The notes: a model not told the origin generated them from the sequence alone. Shown: positions 1 to 6,627, counted from the first letter of the stretch. The stretch is DNA of 6,903 nt from Bacteroidota bacterium (GCA_005773695.1 SXHM01000294.1:1-6903); one strand, 5' to 3'. A program made the numbers and translations.

Positions 1-29
1 CAATATAGGAGGTTACTTTGCGGTAATAA
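1..29. repeat. 29-bp exact direct repeat, copy at window edge
   Basis: Bases 1-29 are identical to 844-872, 843 bp (281 codons) away in the same orientation and frame. On the minus strand both encode YYRKVTSYI of the MFS gene. The match stops at base 30 (a versus t at 873). Its left limit is unseen because the window starts here, so the repeat could be longer. Confidence 0.9.
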
Positions 30-1264
30 ATCAGTGGCATCACGCTTATCAGCACAAACACTCCGCAGATAAAATAAGCCCAGGTGATGTTGCTGCCCTG
101 TGCGAAAAACGGAATAGAAAACAAAGCAATAAATCCGGAACGCAGCAAAATATTAATCACGTGAAATACTCCGCCTGTGCGCCCGATAATGTTATTTGGA
201 ATATGATGAAACAACCAGGTAACGCGAAGAATGCGGGTTCCTGCATTGGTAATTCCAATAAGGAAAGAGATGGCGAAGAATATACCTACGTTTTGTGTAA
301 AGGCACAAAGCACCAAAACAAAAGTGGTGAGCAGCATTTTTGCAATAATAGCTTTTACCTCATTCATAAAGCGCATCAGATAGTTGGTTCCGAAACCTGC
401 AAGTAACGCACCTAAGGCATAATAAATTTCGGATGAAGCATATACATCGGCATCTTCGTGTAAATGTCTGTCAACATATATGGGAAGCAACAAATGAATC
501 TCTACCAGAAGAATTACAAAAATGTTGTAAGAACAGTTACCGAAGAGAAAAATCATGGGGCGTTCTTTCAAAAATTTTATTCCTGAAAGTACACGCCTGT
601 AAATACTTTCTCTGTCAATTTCCAGTTTTTCAACAGGAGTATATCTGATAAAAAGAATAAGCGCAAACGCAATAAAATAGGTTGCGGCATCCAGCATAAA
701 AATATCGTGCAGGCCCCATTTTGGAATATCAACCGGCAAATGTATTTGCAGACCAAGCAAATCAAAAACACCGTTTTGTGTTCCTGATAAAAGTATGGCA
801 GCTATTGCTCCTGCAAGCACACTGGTGCTTTGTCCCATAATCTCAATATAGGAGGTTACTTTGCGGTAATAATCTTTAGTTGTGAGCTCCTGTCCGAATG
901 CATATAATGTTGGGTAGTGAATATTGTAGTTGAACATGGTGGCTGCAAAAACCATCATTACTAATAATACCGGAATGCTGCCAGTTAAATAACCGCACAA
1001 CGCAACTACTGCAAGAACTACTCCTCCCGAAAGGGAGGCTACAAGAAAAATGTTTTTGCGTGGAAACCTGTCTACCAATGTGCCACAATACAAACTCCAG
1101 AAAATGGTAAGAAAAGTAACCACAGCATACATGGTTCCGAAAGCACCCGGGTCGTTTAACTCGGTTGTAAAATACCAGGGAATCGCCAGCATGCTGACAC
1201 CTTGCGCAAAACCTGAAATAGCATTGGCAATGAAAAGAAGGGTGAGGGCTTTTTGGTTTTTCAT
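1..1264 (-). CDS. MFS transporter, C-terminal end cut by window edge
   Basis: Translating the minus strand from the ATG at 1264-1262 gives 421 open residues to the window edge. The protein is very hydrophobic, with about twelve membrane segments: six before and six after a polar central stretch near residues 208-236. The MFS motif A is clear in the loop after the second segment (G61-T-L-V-D65-R66-F-P-R69-K70). This predicts an inner-membrane secondary transporter, probably proton-coupled and resembling the MFS_3/EntS-like exporters; the substrate cannot be read from sequence. The last hydrophobic segment ends near residue 411, so the true stop is probably only a few codons outside the window. 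No other ATG lies in frame back to the stop at 1330-1328, which supports this start. No Shine-Dalgarno is visible. Residues 413-421 repeat residues 132-140 exactly at DNA level, which makes the visible C-terminus suspect. It is divergent from recX. Confidence 0.85.
   Translation of the reverse strand, partial: MKNQKALTLLFIANAISGFAQGVSMLAIPWYFTTELNDPGAFGTMYAVVTFLTIFWSLYCGTLVDRFPRKNIFLVASLSGGVVLAVVALCGYLTGSIPVLLVMMVFAATMFNYNIHYPTLYAFGQELTTKDYYRKVTSYIEIMGQSTSVLAGAIAAILLSGTQNGVFDLLGLQIHLPVDIPKWGLHDIFMLDAATYFIAFALILFIRYTPVEKLEIDRESIYRRVLSGIKFLKERPMIFLFGNCSYNIFVILLVEIHLLLPIYVDRHLHEDADVYASSEIYYALGALLAGFGTNYLMRFMNEVKAIIAKMLLTTFVLVLCAFTQNVGIFFAISFLIGITNAGTRILRVTWLFHHIPNNIIGRTGGVFHVINILLRSGFIALFSIPFFAQGSNITWAYFICGVFVLISVMPLIYYRKVTSYI
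844..872. repeat. 29-bp exact direct repeat, internal copy
   Basis: This is the second copy of the repeat at 1-29. It encodes residues 132-140 of the MFS transporter, in the polar loop ahead of the fifth membrane segment. Here the reading frame continues smoothly (EIMGQSTSVLAG...), so this is probably the original copy. Confidence 0.9.
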
Positions 1265-1273
1265 AAAGCGCGG

Positions 1274-1281
1274 CAAAGCTA
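1274..1281 (-). promoter_or_regulatory. candidate Bacteroidetes -7 promoter element for the MFS gene
   Basis: Read on the minus strand, 1281-1274 is TAGCTTTG, an exact match to the Bacteroidetes -7 consensus TAnnTTTG. It ends 9 nt before the ATG at 1264, so transcription would begin almost at the start codon with little or no leader. I see no TTG at the usual -33 distance, and an 8-bp motif with two free positions is weak evidence alone. Confidence 0.35.
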
Positions 1282-1290
1282 CCCGTTTTT

Positions 1291-1341
1291 CTTTGCGTGT
1301 TTTGTGCTTTGCGGTAAAGCAAAAACTTTACGTCCTTTGCG
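1291..1341. repeat. CTTTGCG heptamer repeats in divergent intergenic region
   Basis: Three exact CTTTGCG copies (1291-1297, 1307-1313, 1335-1341) and one variant CTTTACG (1326-1332) lie in the 87 bp between the MFS and recX starts. Two copies sit in a longer shared CTTTGCGGTA. Such CTTTGCG-rich stretches are, in my experience, common between genes in Bacteroidetes; their role is unclear. They overlap the region where both divergent promoters must lie. Confidence 0.6.
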
Positions 1342-1351
1342 GTACATAATC

Positions 1352-1804
1352 ATGGACGAACAGTTAGAAAAAGCCCGAAAGTATTGCGCCTATGAAGAGC
1401 GTTGTCAACAACAGATACGTGATAAACTCTATGACTGGGAACTTCATCAGAAAGAAGTGGAGCAGATTATTTCACAATTGATTTCTGAAGGATTTATTAA
1501 TGAAGAACGTTTTGCGAAGAGCTTTGCACGCGGGAAATTCAGGATAAAGAAATGGGGGCGGGTAAAAATAAAGTACGAACTAAAGAAGCACCGTATCACC
1601 GATTACTGTATTAAAAGCGGACTTCAGGAGATTGATGAAAAGGAATACATCAAAACGCTGCAGGAGTCCGCGGAGAAAAAAGCACGACTGATAAAAGAAA
1701 ATCATCCACTGAAAAAGAAATATAAACTGATGGCTTTTCTTGTTGGAAAGGGATTTGAAAATGATTTAGTGAGAGGCGTTGTAGAAAAAATGCTGAAGAA
1801 ATAA
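1352..1804 (+). CDS. recX: RecX family regulatory protein
   Basis: This 150-residue protein matches the RecX family, which binds RecA filaments and modulates strand exchange and the SOS response in the cytoplasm. It is built of small three-helix repeats. Visible hallmarks are YCAYEERCQQQIRDKL near the N-terminus, the segment EGFINEERFAKSFARGKFRIKKWGR divided over residues 45-70 that corresponds to the classic 'G(Y/F)(L/I)(D/N)(D/E)ERFA' core, and a repeated helical unit ending GKGFENDLVRGVVEKML. Length is normal for the family. An in-frame ATG at 1253 would add 33 residues, but these come from intergenic CTTTGCG DNA and lack RecX character, so 1352 is preferred. No Shine-Dalgarno is seen. recA is not in the window. 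prfB follows after 23 nt. Confidence 0.9.
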   Translation: MDEQLEKARKYCAYEERCQQQIRDKLYDWELHQKEVEQIISQLISEGFINEERFAKSFARGKFRIKKWGRVKIKYELKKHRITDYCIKSGLQEIDEKEYIKTLQESAEKKARLIKENHPLKKKYKLMAFLVGKGFENDLVRGVVEKMLKK

Positions 1805-1815
1805 TTTGAATACTC

Positions 1816-1823
1816 TATCTTCG
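1816..1823 (+). promoter_or_regulatory. weak candidate -7 element ahead of prfB
   Basis: TATCTTCG differs from TAnnTTTG at one position and ends 4 nt before the prfB ATG, giving a nearly leaderless transcript if real. A CTG at 1793-1795 lies about 20 nt upstream, roughly where a -33 TTG would be. prfB may equally be read from a recX transcript. Confidence 0.25.
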
Positions 1824-1827
1824 CGGC

Positions 1828-2917
1828 ATGGTAACAGTAGACAATATTCAAGAGATTAACGGGCGCGTAGAGGCTCTGAGGAGGCATCTTTGACATCGAC
1901 AGGAAACTGCGTGAGATAGCGGAAGAGGAAGAAACAACAACCGCACCGGGCTTTTGGGACGACCCCGAAAAAGCCGAAGGACTTTTCAAGAAAATAAATT
2001 CTAAAAAAGCTTGGACCAACGCTTTTAAAGGTGCTGAAGCATCTCGTGATGACCTTTCTGTGATGTATGATTTCTTTAAAGCCAACGAGGTAAGCGAAGA
2101 AGAATTAGAGCAGCAATTCAAAACCACTCAAAAGGTTGTTGAAGATTTAGAATTCAAGAATATGCTGAGTGGTAAAGAGGATCATTTGGATTGTGTTATC
2201 AGCATTAACGCAGGCGCAGGCGGAACTGAAAGCTGCGACTGGGCAGCTATGCTTTTGCGCATGTACAGAATGTGGGCCGAGAAGAACGGGTTTAAAGTAA
2301 GTGATGTAGATCTGCAGGATGGCGATGTGGCAGGAATAAAATCGGCAACCATACATGTTGAAGGCGAATATGCTTACGGATATTTAAAGGGCGAAAATGG
2401 AGTTCACCGTTTGGTGCGTATTTCACCGTTTGATGCGAATGCAAAACGCCACACTTCGTTTGCTTCAGTATATGCTTATCCTTTGATTGATGAAAGCATT
2501 GAGATTGATGTTAATCCCGGTGACCTGGAGTTTGAAACGTTCAGGGCAGGTGGTGCAGGAGGACAAAATGTGAACAAGGTAGAAACAGCTGTGCGCCTAT
2601 TGCACAAGCCTACAGGTATCATTATCAAAAACCAGGAAAGCCGATCGCAGTTGCAGAATAAGGAAAATGCAATCAAACTTTTGAAATCGCAGTTATATGA
2701 AATTGAGATGCGCAAACGCAGAGAGGCAAGTGATATTATTGAAGGCTCAAAGAAAAAAATTGAGTGGGGCTCACAAATAAGAAACTATGTTTTGCATCCT
2801 TATAAATTAGTAAAAGACCTGCGCACTGATTACGAAACATCCAATGCACAGGGAGTTCTGGACGGGGATCTTTATGATTTTATCAAAACCTATTTAATGG
2901 AATATGGCAAAAACTGA
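1828..2917 (+). CDS. prfB: peptide chain release factor 2, made by programmed +1 frameshift
   Basis: RF2 recognises UGA and UAA in the ribosomal A site and triggers hydrolysis of peptidyl-tRNA. Frame one runs from ATG 1828 for 21 codons to an in-frame TGA at 1891-1893. Skipping T1891 moves to the frame starting GAC at 1892 and continues to the TGA at 2915-2917, giving 362 residues (E. coli RF2 has 365). The codon-recognition tripeptide is SPF (residues 199-201), which separates RF2 from RF1. The catalytic GGQ is at 244-246 within [16 protein letters not shown]. Ala240 stands where E. coli K-12 RF2 has its unusual Thr246. Both segments read as good RF2 sequence, so this is not a broken gene. 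Starting at the internal GTG (2060) would lose 77 residues. Low RF2 lets the ribosome pause at TGA and frameshift, giving autoregulation. The 3' end overlaps the next gene by 14 nt. Confidence 0.97.
1879..1894 (+). promoter_or_regulatory. prfB +1 programmed frameshift site
   Basis: The site reads AGG AGG CAT CTT TGA C: a Shine-Dalgarno-like AGGAGG at 1879-1884, a 3-nt spacer, the slippery CTT (Leu) at 1888-1890, and the weak stop context TGAC. The E. coli prfB site is AGG GGG TAT CTT TGA C, so every functional element is kept. Peptidyl-tRNA-Leu slips from CUU to UUU and translation resumes at GAC 1892. Identification follows from sequence plus the well-studied prfB mechanism. Confidence 0.97.
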
Positions 2918-3254
2918 TACGCTAATTATTTATCACAATCCGCGCTGCACTAAAAGCAGAGAAACTCTTTTGCTGATTGAAAAGAAGAAGCCAGAAATTG
3001 TGGAATATCTAAAAACGCCACCCACAACATTAGAGCTAAAAGCGCTGCTTAAAAAACTCGGATTAAGTGTTCAGGAAATTATCCGCAAAAAAGAACCGTT
3101 GTTTATTGAAAAATACAAAGACAAAAAACTAAGTGATGAAAAGTGGATTGACGTTTTGGCAAAAAATCCTATTCTGATTGAGCGCCCCATAGTGGTAAAA
3201 GGGAATAAGGCAGTGATTGGAAGACCGCCTGAAAATGTTCTGACTTTACTATAA
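2904..3254 (+). CDS. ArsC/Spx-like thioredoxin-fold protein (putative glutaredoxin-type arsenate reductase)
   Basis: This 116-residue protein belongs to the ArsC family. The N-terminal active-site loop HNPRCTKSR places the catalytic Cys at residue 15. Arg61, Arg94 (IERPIV) and Arg107 (IGRPPE) match the positions of the three arginines (60, 94, 107) that bind oxyanion in E. coli plasmid ArsC. That supports a true arsenate-reductase-like active site rather than an Spx or YffB type, with electrons from glutathione/glutaredoxin or another thiol. No arsR, arsB or acr3 gene is nearby, so a role in arsenic resistance is not shown by context. The ATG lies inside the last codons of prfB in another frame, which suggests translational coupling. 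There is no internal Cys beyond Cys15, consistent with dependence on an external thiol. Confidence 0.85.
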   Translation: MAKTDTLIIYHNPRCTKSRETLLLIEKKKPEIVEYLKTPPTTLELKALLKKLGLSVQEIIRKKEPLFIEKYKDKKLSDEKWIDVLAKNPILIERPIVVKGNKAVIGRPPENVLTLL

Positions 3255-3284
3255 TTTAATATCCTCGTTTCCTTAAATCTTTCC

Positions 3285-3292
3285 TACTTTTA
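3285..3292 (+). promoter_or_regulatory. weak candidate -7 element ahead of the patatin gene
   Basis: TACTTTTA matches seven of eight positions of TAnnTTTG in the 75-bp gap before the patatin start, leaving a leader of about 30 nt. No TTG is present at -33 spacing. No terminator-like hairpin is seen in this gap, so read-through from the upstream gene is also possible. Confidence 0.2.
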
Positions 3293-3329
3293 CAGACGGA
3301 TATTCCTCTTCTAACCCTTTCCTGCTGTT

Positions 3330-5639
3330 ATGTTTTTAGCTGCTTTTGTCAGAAAAAGTATTATTGGTTTTCTTTTTATAACAGCATGCTCTCATTTTTC
3401 TTTTGCACAAAAAGTTGGTGTAGTATTAAGTGGAGGTGGCAGCAGCGGTATGGTGCATATTGGTGTGCTGAAAGCGCTGGAAGAAAATAATATTCCGGTT
3501 GATTACATTGCCGGAACCTCTGCAGGAGGCTTAGTGGGTGGGTTGTATGCTGCAGGAATGACACCTGCTGAAATGGAAGCGTTTGTAATGTCGCCCCAGT
3601 TCATCAATATGAGCAAGGGAATTATTGAAGAGCAGTTTCTTTACTATTTCAAATCGCGCGATGAAGCATCAGACTGGATTTCTATTCGCTTTAACCGCGA
3701 TAAAGATTCGGTCTTTAAGGCAGTATTACCTACTAACATCATGTCGCCCTTTCCAATGGATTTTTCGTTGATGGAATTGACTTCTGCGGCTTCTTCCGCC
3801 TGCAATTATAATTTCGACAGTTTGTTTATCCCTTTCAGATGTGTGGCTGCCGATGTAGCAAACAAAAAGCAGGTGATCTTCAGAAATGGAAATCTTTCAG
3901 AGGCAATCCGTTCTACTATTTCATATCCGTTTTATCTGAAACCAATTACCGTTGACGGGCAGGTTTTGTTTGACGGTGGTTTATATAACAACTTTCCCGC
4001 TGATGTGGTACTGGAAGATTTTTATCCGGACATGATTATTGGCAGTACCGTAGCTGCAAATACCGCCCCTCCTGACGAGGACAATGTTATCAGCCAGATA
4101 AAAAACATGCTGATGATGAAAACCGATTACAGTGTTATCTGTGAAAACGGAATCATTATTGAACCGCAACTGAACGACATCGGCCTCTTTGATTTTACAC
4201 AATCAAAATACGTGATTGATGAAGGATATAAAGAAACCATGAAACGGATGCCCGAGATAAAAGCAGCTATTGCAAGAAGGGTTTCAGTAGAAGAACGCAC
4301 CATAAAACGCAATGAATTTCTGAAAAAGAAAGATGAACTGGTATTTGACAATATCTACATCAACGGACTAAGCCGCTATGAAGCACTGTATGTTGAACGC
4401 AGCCTGAAAAAGAAGAAAAATGAAAATATAAGTGTTAATGATTTGAGGAAACGTTATTTTAAATTAGTGGCAGATGATAAAATCAAAAAGATTTATCCCC
4501 GTTCAAAAATAAACCGCACTTCCGGTTTTTATGATTTGTATCTGGATATTCAGAAAGACAATGATTTCATAGCACAATTTGGAGGAAACTTTGCATCGCG
4601 TTCCATCAACAATGCCTATATTGGATTGCAATACAAATACCTTGGCGTAACAGCATTAAGCATTTCAGCAAATACTTACTTCGGCAGGTTTTATACCTCG
4701 GGACAAGTTAAGGGCCGTATAGATTTCCCTTTTATTGTTCCCTTTTATTTAGAAGCGGGAGCCACCATCAATCAATGGAACTATTTTAACAGTGCAACTA
4801 CTTTTTTTGAAACTATTAAACCTTCGTTCTATATTACAACCGATACGGATGGCGAAATTTCAGCAGGAATGCCGGCAAGCTACAAAGGCAAGGTTGTTAT
4901 AGGTTTGAATGGCGGACAAATCATTAATCAATATTATCAGAGTAAAAGTTTCCTGCAAACTGACACTACCGATAATTTAACCTTTAAGTTCCTATCCACT
5001 CACGCCTCTTACGAAACTAATACTCATAATCGAAAACAATATGCCAACAAGGGTCGATTTTTCAATATGCGTGTGCGCTATGTTCAGTCTGATGTGTATG
5101 AAAATCCGGGGTCAACAGGCAAAAGCGATGTTCGTGAAGTTGACTTCAAGCGATGGATTCAGGCAAAAGTAGTTTTTGATAATTATTTCCGTAGCTACAG
5201 TTTTTACAAACTTGGTATTTATGCCGAAGCTGTTTATAGTTCTCAACCTTTATTTTCCAATTATTCTTCTACTATTCAATTTGCTCATGCTTTTCAACCT
5301 TTCCCTGAAAGCGGAACATTATTTTATCCTGATTTTCGTGCAAACCAATATGTGGGTTTAGGTGCACGTAACGTTTTTGAAATCCTTAAAAACCTTGATT
5401 TGCGTATAGAAGGGTATGCCTTCCAACCCTGGCGCGAGATAATCCGCAAGGACGATTTTACAGCTGATTATGCTGATAAAATAAAGGTGCCGCGTTTTAT
5501 GGCTTCTTTTGCTTTGGTATTCAGCTCTCCAATTGCGCCCGTTAGTTTAAGCGCAAATTTTTACGACAAGCAAGACAACAACTGGTCGTTTTTATTTAAC
5601 GTAGGCTACATTCTTTTCAATAAAAAAGCGTTGGATTGA
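3330..5639 (+). CDS. secreted patatin-like phospholipase with POTRA-like linker and outer-membrane beta-barrel (type Vd-like)
   Basis: The 769-residue protein starts with a signal peptide (KSIIGFLFITACSHFSFAQ, probable cleavage after Ala26). The patatin domain covers about 28-310: oxyanion loop SGGGSSG (34-40), nucleophile elbow GTSAGG with Ser64, and catalytic Asp215 in DGG. A short mixed segment at about 337-410 (DNIYINGLSRYEALYVERSL...) resembles a POTRA domain. The remainder (about 412-769) alternates polar and aromatic residues like a beta-barrel, with a last strand GYILF at 759-763 followed by six residues. This order matches the type Vd autotransporter architecture (PlpD), common in Bacteroidetes as long patatin proteins. 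It would display a lipid acyl hydrolase at the outer membrane. The substrate is unknown. The usual Arg/Lys of GGGx(R/K)G is Ser39. The next Met is residue 41, so ATG 3330 is the only start giving the signal peptide. Confidence 0.88.
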   Translation: MFLAAFVRKSIIGFLFITACSHFSFAQKVGVVLSGGGSSGMVHIGVLKALEENNIPVDYIAGTSAGGLVGGLYAAGMTPAEMEAFVMSPQFINMSKGIIEEQFLYYFKSRDEASDWISIRFNRDKDSVFKAVLPTNIMSPFPMDFSLMELTSAASSACNYNFDSLFIPFRCVAADVANKKQVIFRNGNLSEAIRSTISYPFYLKPITVDGQVLFDGGLYNNFPADVVLEDFYPDMIIGSTVAANTAPPDEDNVISQIKNMLMMKTDYSVICENGIIIEPQLNDIGLFDFTQSKYVIDEGYKETMKRMPEIKAAIARRVSVEERTIKRNEFLKKKDELVFDNIYINGLSRYEALYVERSLKKKKNENISVNDLRKRYFKLVADDKIKKIYPRSKINRTSGFYDLYLDIQKDNDFIAQFGGNFASRSINNAYIGLQYKYLGVTALSISANTYFGRFYTSGQVKGRIDFPFIVPFYLEAGATINQWNYFNSATTFFETIKPSFYITTDTDGEISAGMPASYKGKVVIGLNGGQIINQYYQSKSFLQTDTTDNLTFKFLSTHASYETNTHNRKQYANKGRFFNMRVRYVQSDVYENPGSTGKSDVREVDFKRWIQAKVVFDNYFRSYSFYKLGIYAEAVYSSQPLFSNYSSTIQFAHAFQPFPESGTLFYPDFRANQYVGLGARNVFEILKNLDLRIEGYAFQPWREIIRKDDFTADYADKIKVPRFMASFALVFSSPIAPVSLSANFYDKQDNNWSFLFNVGYILFNKKALD

Positions 5640-5686
5640 TTTATAGTTTTCTCTATTATTGTGAAAATTATTAAAGTTAAATCGAC

Positions 5687-6106
5687 ATGTCAATCCGACC
5701 CTTTCATCTTGCTTTTCCGGTAAAAGATTTACAGGAAACAAAAAAATTCTACACCGAAATTCTTGGCTGCAAAGTTGGTCGTACCGATGTAAACTGGATT
5801 GATTTTGACTTTTTCGGACATCAGCTTTCTGCACATTTAAAACCTTCGGAAACCCGCAAGGTTGAAGGCAGTGCCGTTGACGGCAAAAATGTTCCGGTAT
5901 TGCATTGGGGCGTAATTCTTGAAATGGAACAATGGGAAAAACTAGCCGAGAATTTAAAGGCAAACAGTATAAAATTTATCATTGAACCTTACATCCGTTT
6001 TAAAGGACAAGTAGGCGAACAGGCTACCATGTTTTTTCTTGACCCAAGCGGAAATGCTTTGGAGTTTAAAGCATTTAAAAGCGATACTTCCATTTTTGCA
6101 ACATAG
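5687..6106 (+). CDS. VOC family protein, COG3565-type predicted dioxygenase
   Basis: The 139-residue protein has the two-module fold of the glyoxalase/bleomycin-resistance/extradiol dioxygenase (vicinal oxygen chelate) superfamily. Distinctive stretches are PFHLAFPVKDL at the start, WIDFDFFGHQLSAHL at 37-51, VPVLHWGVIL at 69-78, and FKGQVGEQATMFFLDPSGNALEF over 105-127, which I recognise as typical of the COG3565 group. Candidate metal ligands are His7, His45 or His50, His73 and Glu126. The reaction and substrate of this group are not established as far as I know, so 'dioxygenase' is a family label only. The length is complete for a two-module VOC protein. The gene begins 47 nt after the patatin stop and is followed 3 nt later, in the same frame, by the DinB-like gene. 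Confidence 0.88.
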   Translation: MSIRPFHLAFPVKDLQETKKFYTEILGCKVGRTDVNWIDFDFFGHQLSAHLKPSETRKVEGSAVDGKNVPVLHWGVILEMEQWEKLAENLKANSIKFIIEPYIRFKGQVGEQATMFFLDPSGNALEFKAFKSDTSIFAT

Positions 6107-6109
6107 ATT

Positions 6110-6619
6110 TTGAGACCACAACAAGGCGATTACAATCCTTATTTCGACAATTATATTTCGCTGGTTAAAGGTGAAAATATTTTAACTGAACTTGAAAGTA
6201 ATTCTAAAATCACCTTTGAATTTTTAAAATCTATTCCGGAAGAAAAAGGTGATTATGCATATGCTGATGGAAAGTGGAGTGTAAAGCAAGTGATTATTCA
6301 CATCACCGATACCGAAAGGGTTTTTGCGTATCGCACATTAACCATTGCAAGAGGCGATAACACTCACCTTCCCGGTTATGATGAAAATATATGGGCAGAT
6401 AATTGTGATTCAGAAAAACGATCACTTGATGATGTCATTGAAGAATTTTTATCCGTGAGAAAAAGCACTGTTCATCTTGTAAAATCTTTTGATGAGAAAA
6501 TTTTTTCGCGAAAAGGAACTGCAAACAATTATCCTGCATCGGTTATTGCCTTGCTTTATGTTATTGCCGGTCACGAGCTTCATCACATCAATGTGTTGAG
6601 GGAAAGATATATATTGTAA
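6110..6619 (+). CDS. DinB superfamily (DinB_2-type) putative metal-dependent protein, TTG start
   Basis: This 169-residue protein is a likely four-helix-bundle DinB-like enzyme. The metal-site histidines are visible: His64 in IIHITDTERVFAYR, and His155 and His159 in GHELHHINVLRERY. Relatives in this superfamily include thiol-dependent transferases such as BstA/YfiT-like proteins, but this protein's reaction is unknown. The start is TTG at 6110: the N-terminus RPQQGDYNPYFDNYISLV looks like the normal beginning of the subfamily, and there is no Met codon anywhere in the frame. The only codon between the TAG of the VOC gene (6104-6106) and this TTG is ATT, and both genes share a frame. Expression therefore probably depends on ribosomes ending the upstream gene. 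No Shine-Dalgarno is seen. A strong terminator follows. Confidence 0.85.
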   Translation: MRPQQGDYNPYFDNYISLVKGENILTELESNSKITFEFLKSIPEEKGDYAYADGKWSVKQVIIHITDTERVFAYRTLTIARGDNTHLPGYDENIWADNCDSEKRSLDDVIEEFLSVRKSTVHLVKSFDEKIFSRKGTANNYPASVIALLYVIAGHELHHINVLRERYIL

Positions 6620-6627
6620 TTAAGCGC

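Noticed and set aside
8..856. AGGAGG on the plus strand at 8-13 and 851-856, resembling Shine-Dalgarno sites ahead of small plus-strand reading frames
   Set aside because: They are the antisense of minus-strand MFS codons (the ACC TCC within the repeated YYRKVTSYI). No plausible gene begins just after either one.
161..1322. Short open frames on both strands across the MFS region (for example 161-406 plus, 433-648 plus, 876-1322 minus)
   Set aside because: All overlap the continuous 421-codon minus-strand frame with transporter hydrophobicity and motif A. Their own translations are Cys/His/Lys-rich with no family resemblance.
1253..1351. Upstream ATG at 1253 as the recX start
   Set aside because: The extra 33 residues derive from intergenic repeat DNA, overlap the MFS start, and lack RecX similarity. 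ATG 1352 gives a normal-length protein.
1828..1893. prfB read as a frameshifted pseudogene, with a 21-codon upstream ORF and the main ORF starting at GTG 2060
   Set aside because: The interruption is exactly the conserved programmed frameshift (AGGAGG, CTT, TGAC), and the sequence after it is good RF2 from GAC 1892 onward.
3376..4351. Minus-strand open frames opposite the patatin gene (3376-3564, 3981-4202, 4127-4351)
   Set aside because: They are antisense shadows of a gene with clear catalytic motifs. They show no recognisable domain and no start signals.
5592..5963. 123-codon minus-strand open frame across the patatin end and VOC start
   Set aside because: It overlaps two well-supported plus-strand genes, and its translation resembles nothing I recognise.
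2904..6619. An undescribed multi-gene system made of the ArsC-like, patatin, VOC and DinB genes (for example a defence or detoxification island)
   Set aside because: Patatins occur in some phage-defence systems, but those are cytoplasmic effectors beside cyclases. This one is secreted and barrel-anchored, and no sensor, nuclease, mobile element or compositional shift is seen. The genes look like ordinary chromosomal neighbours.
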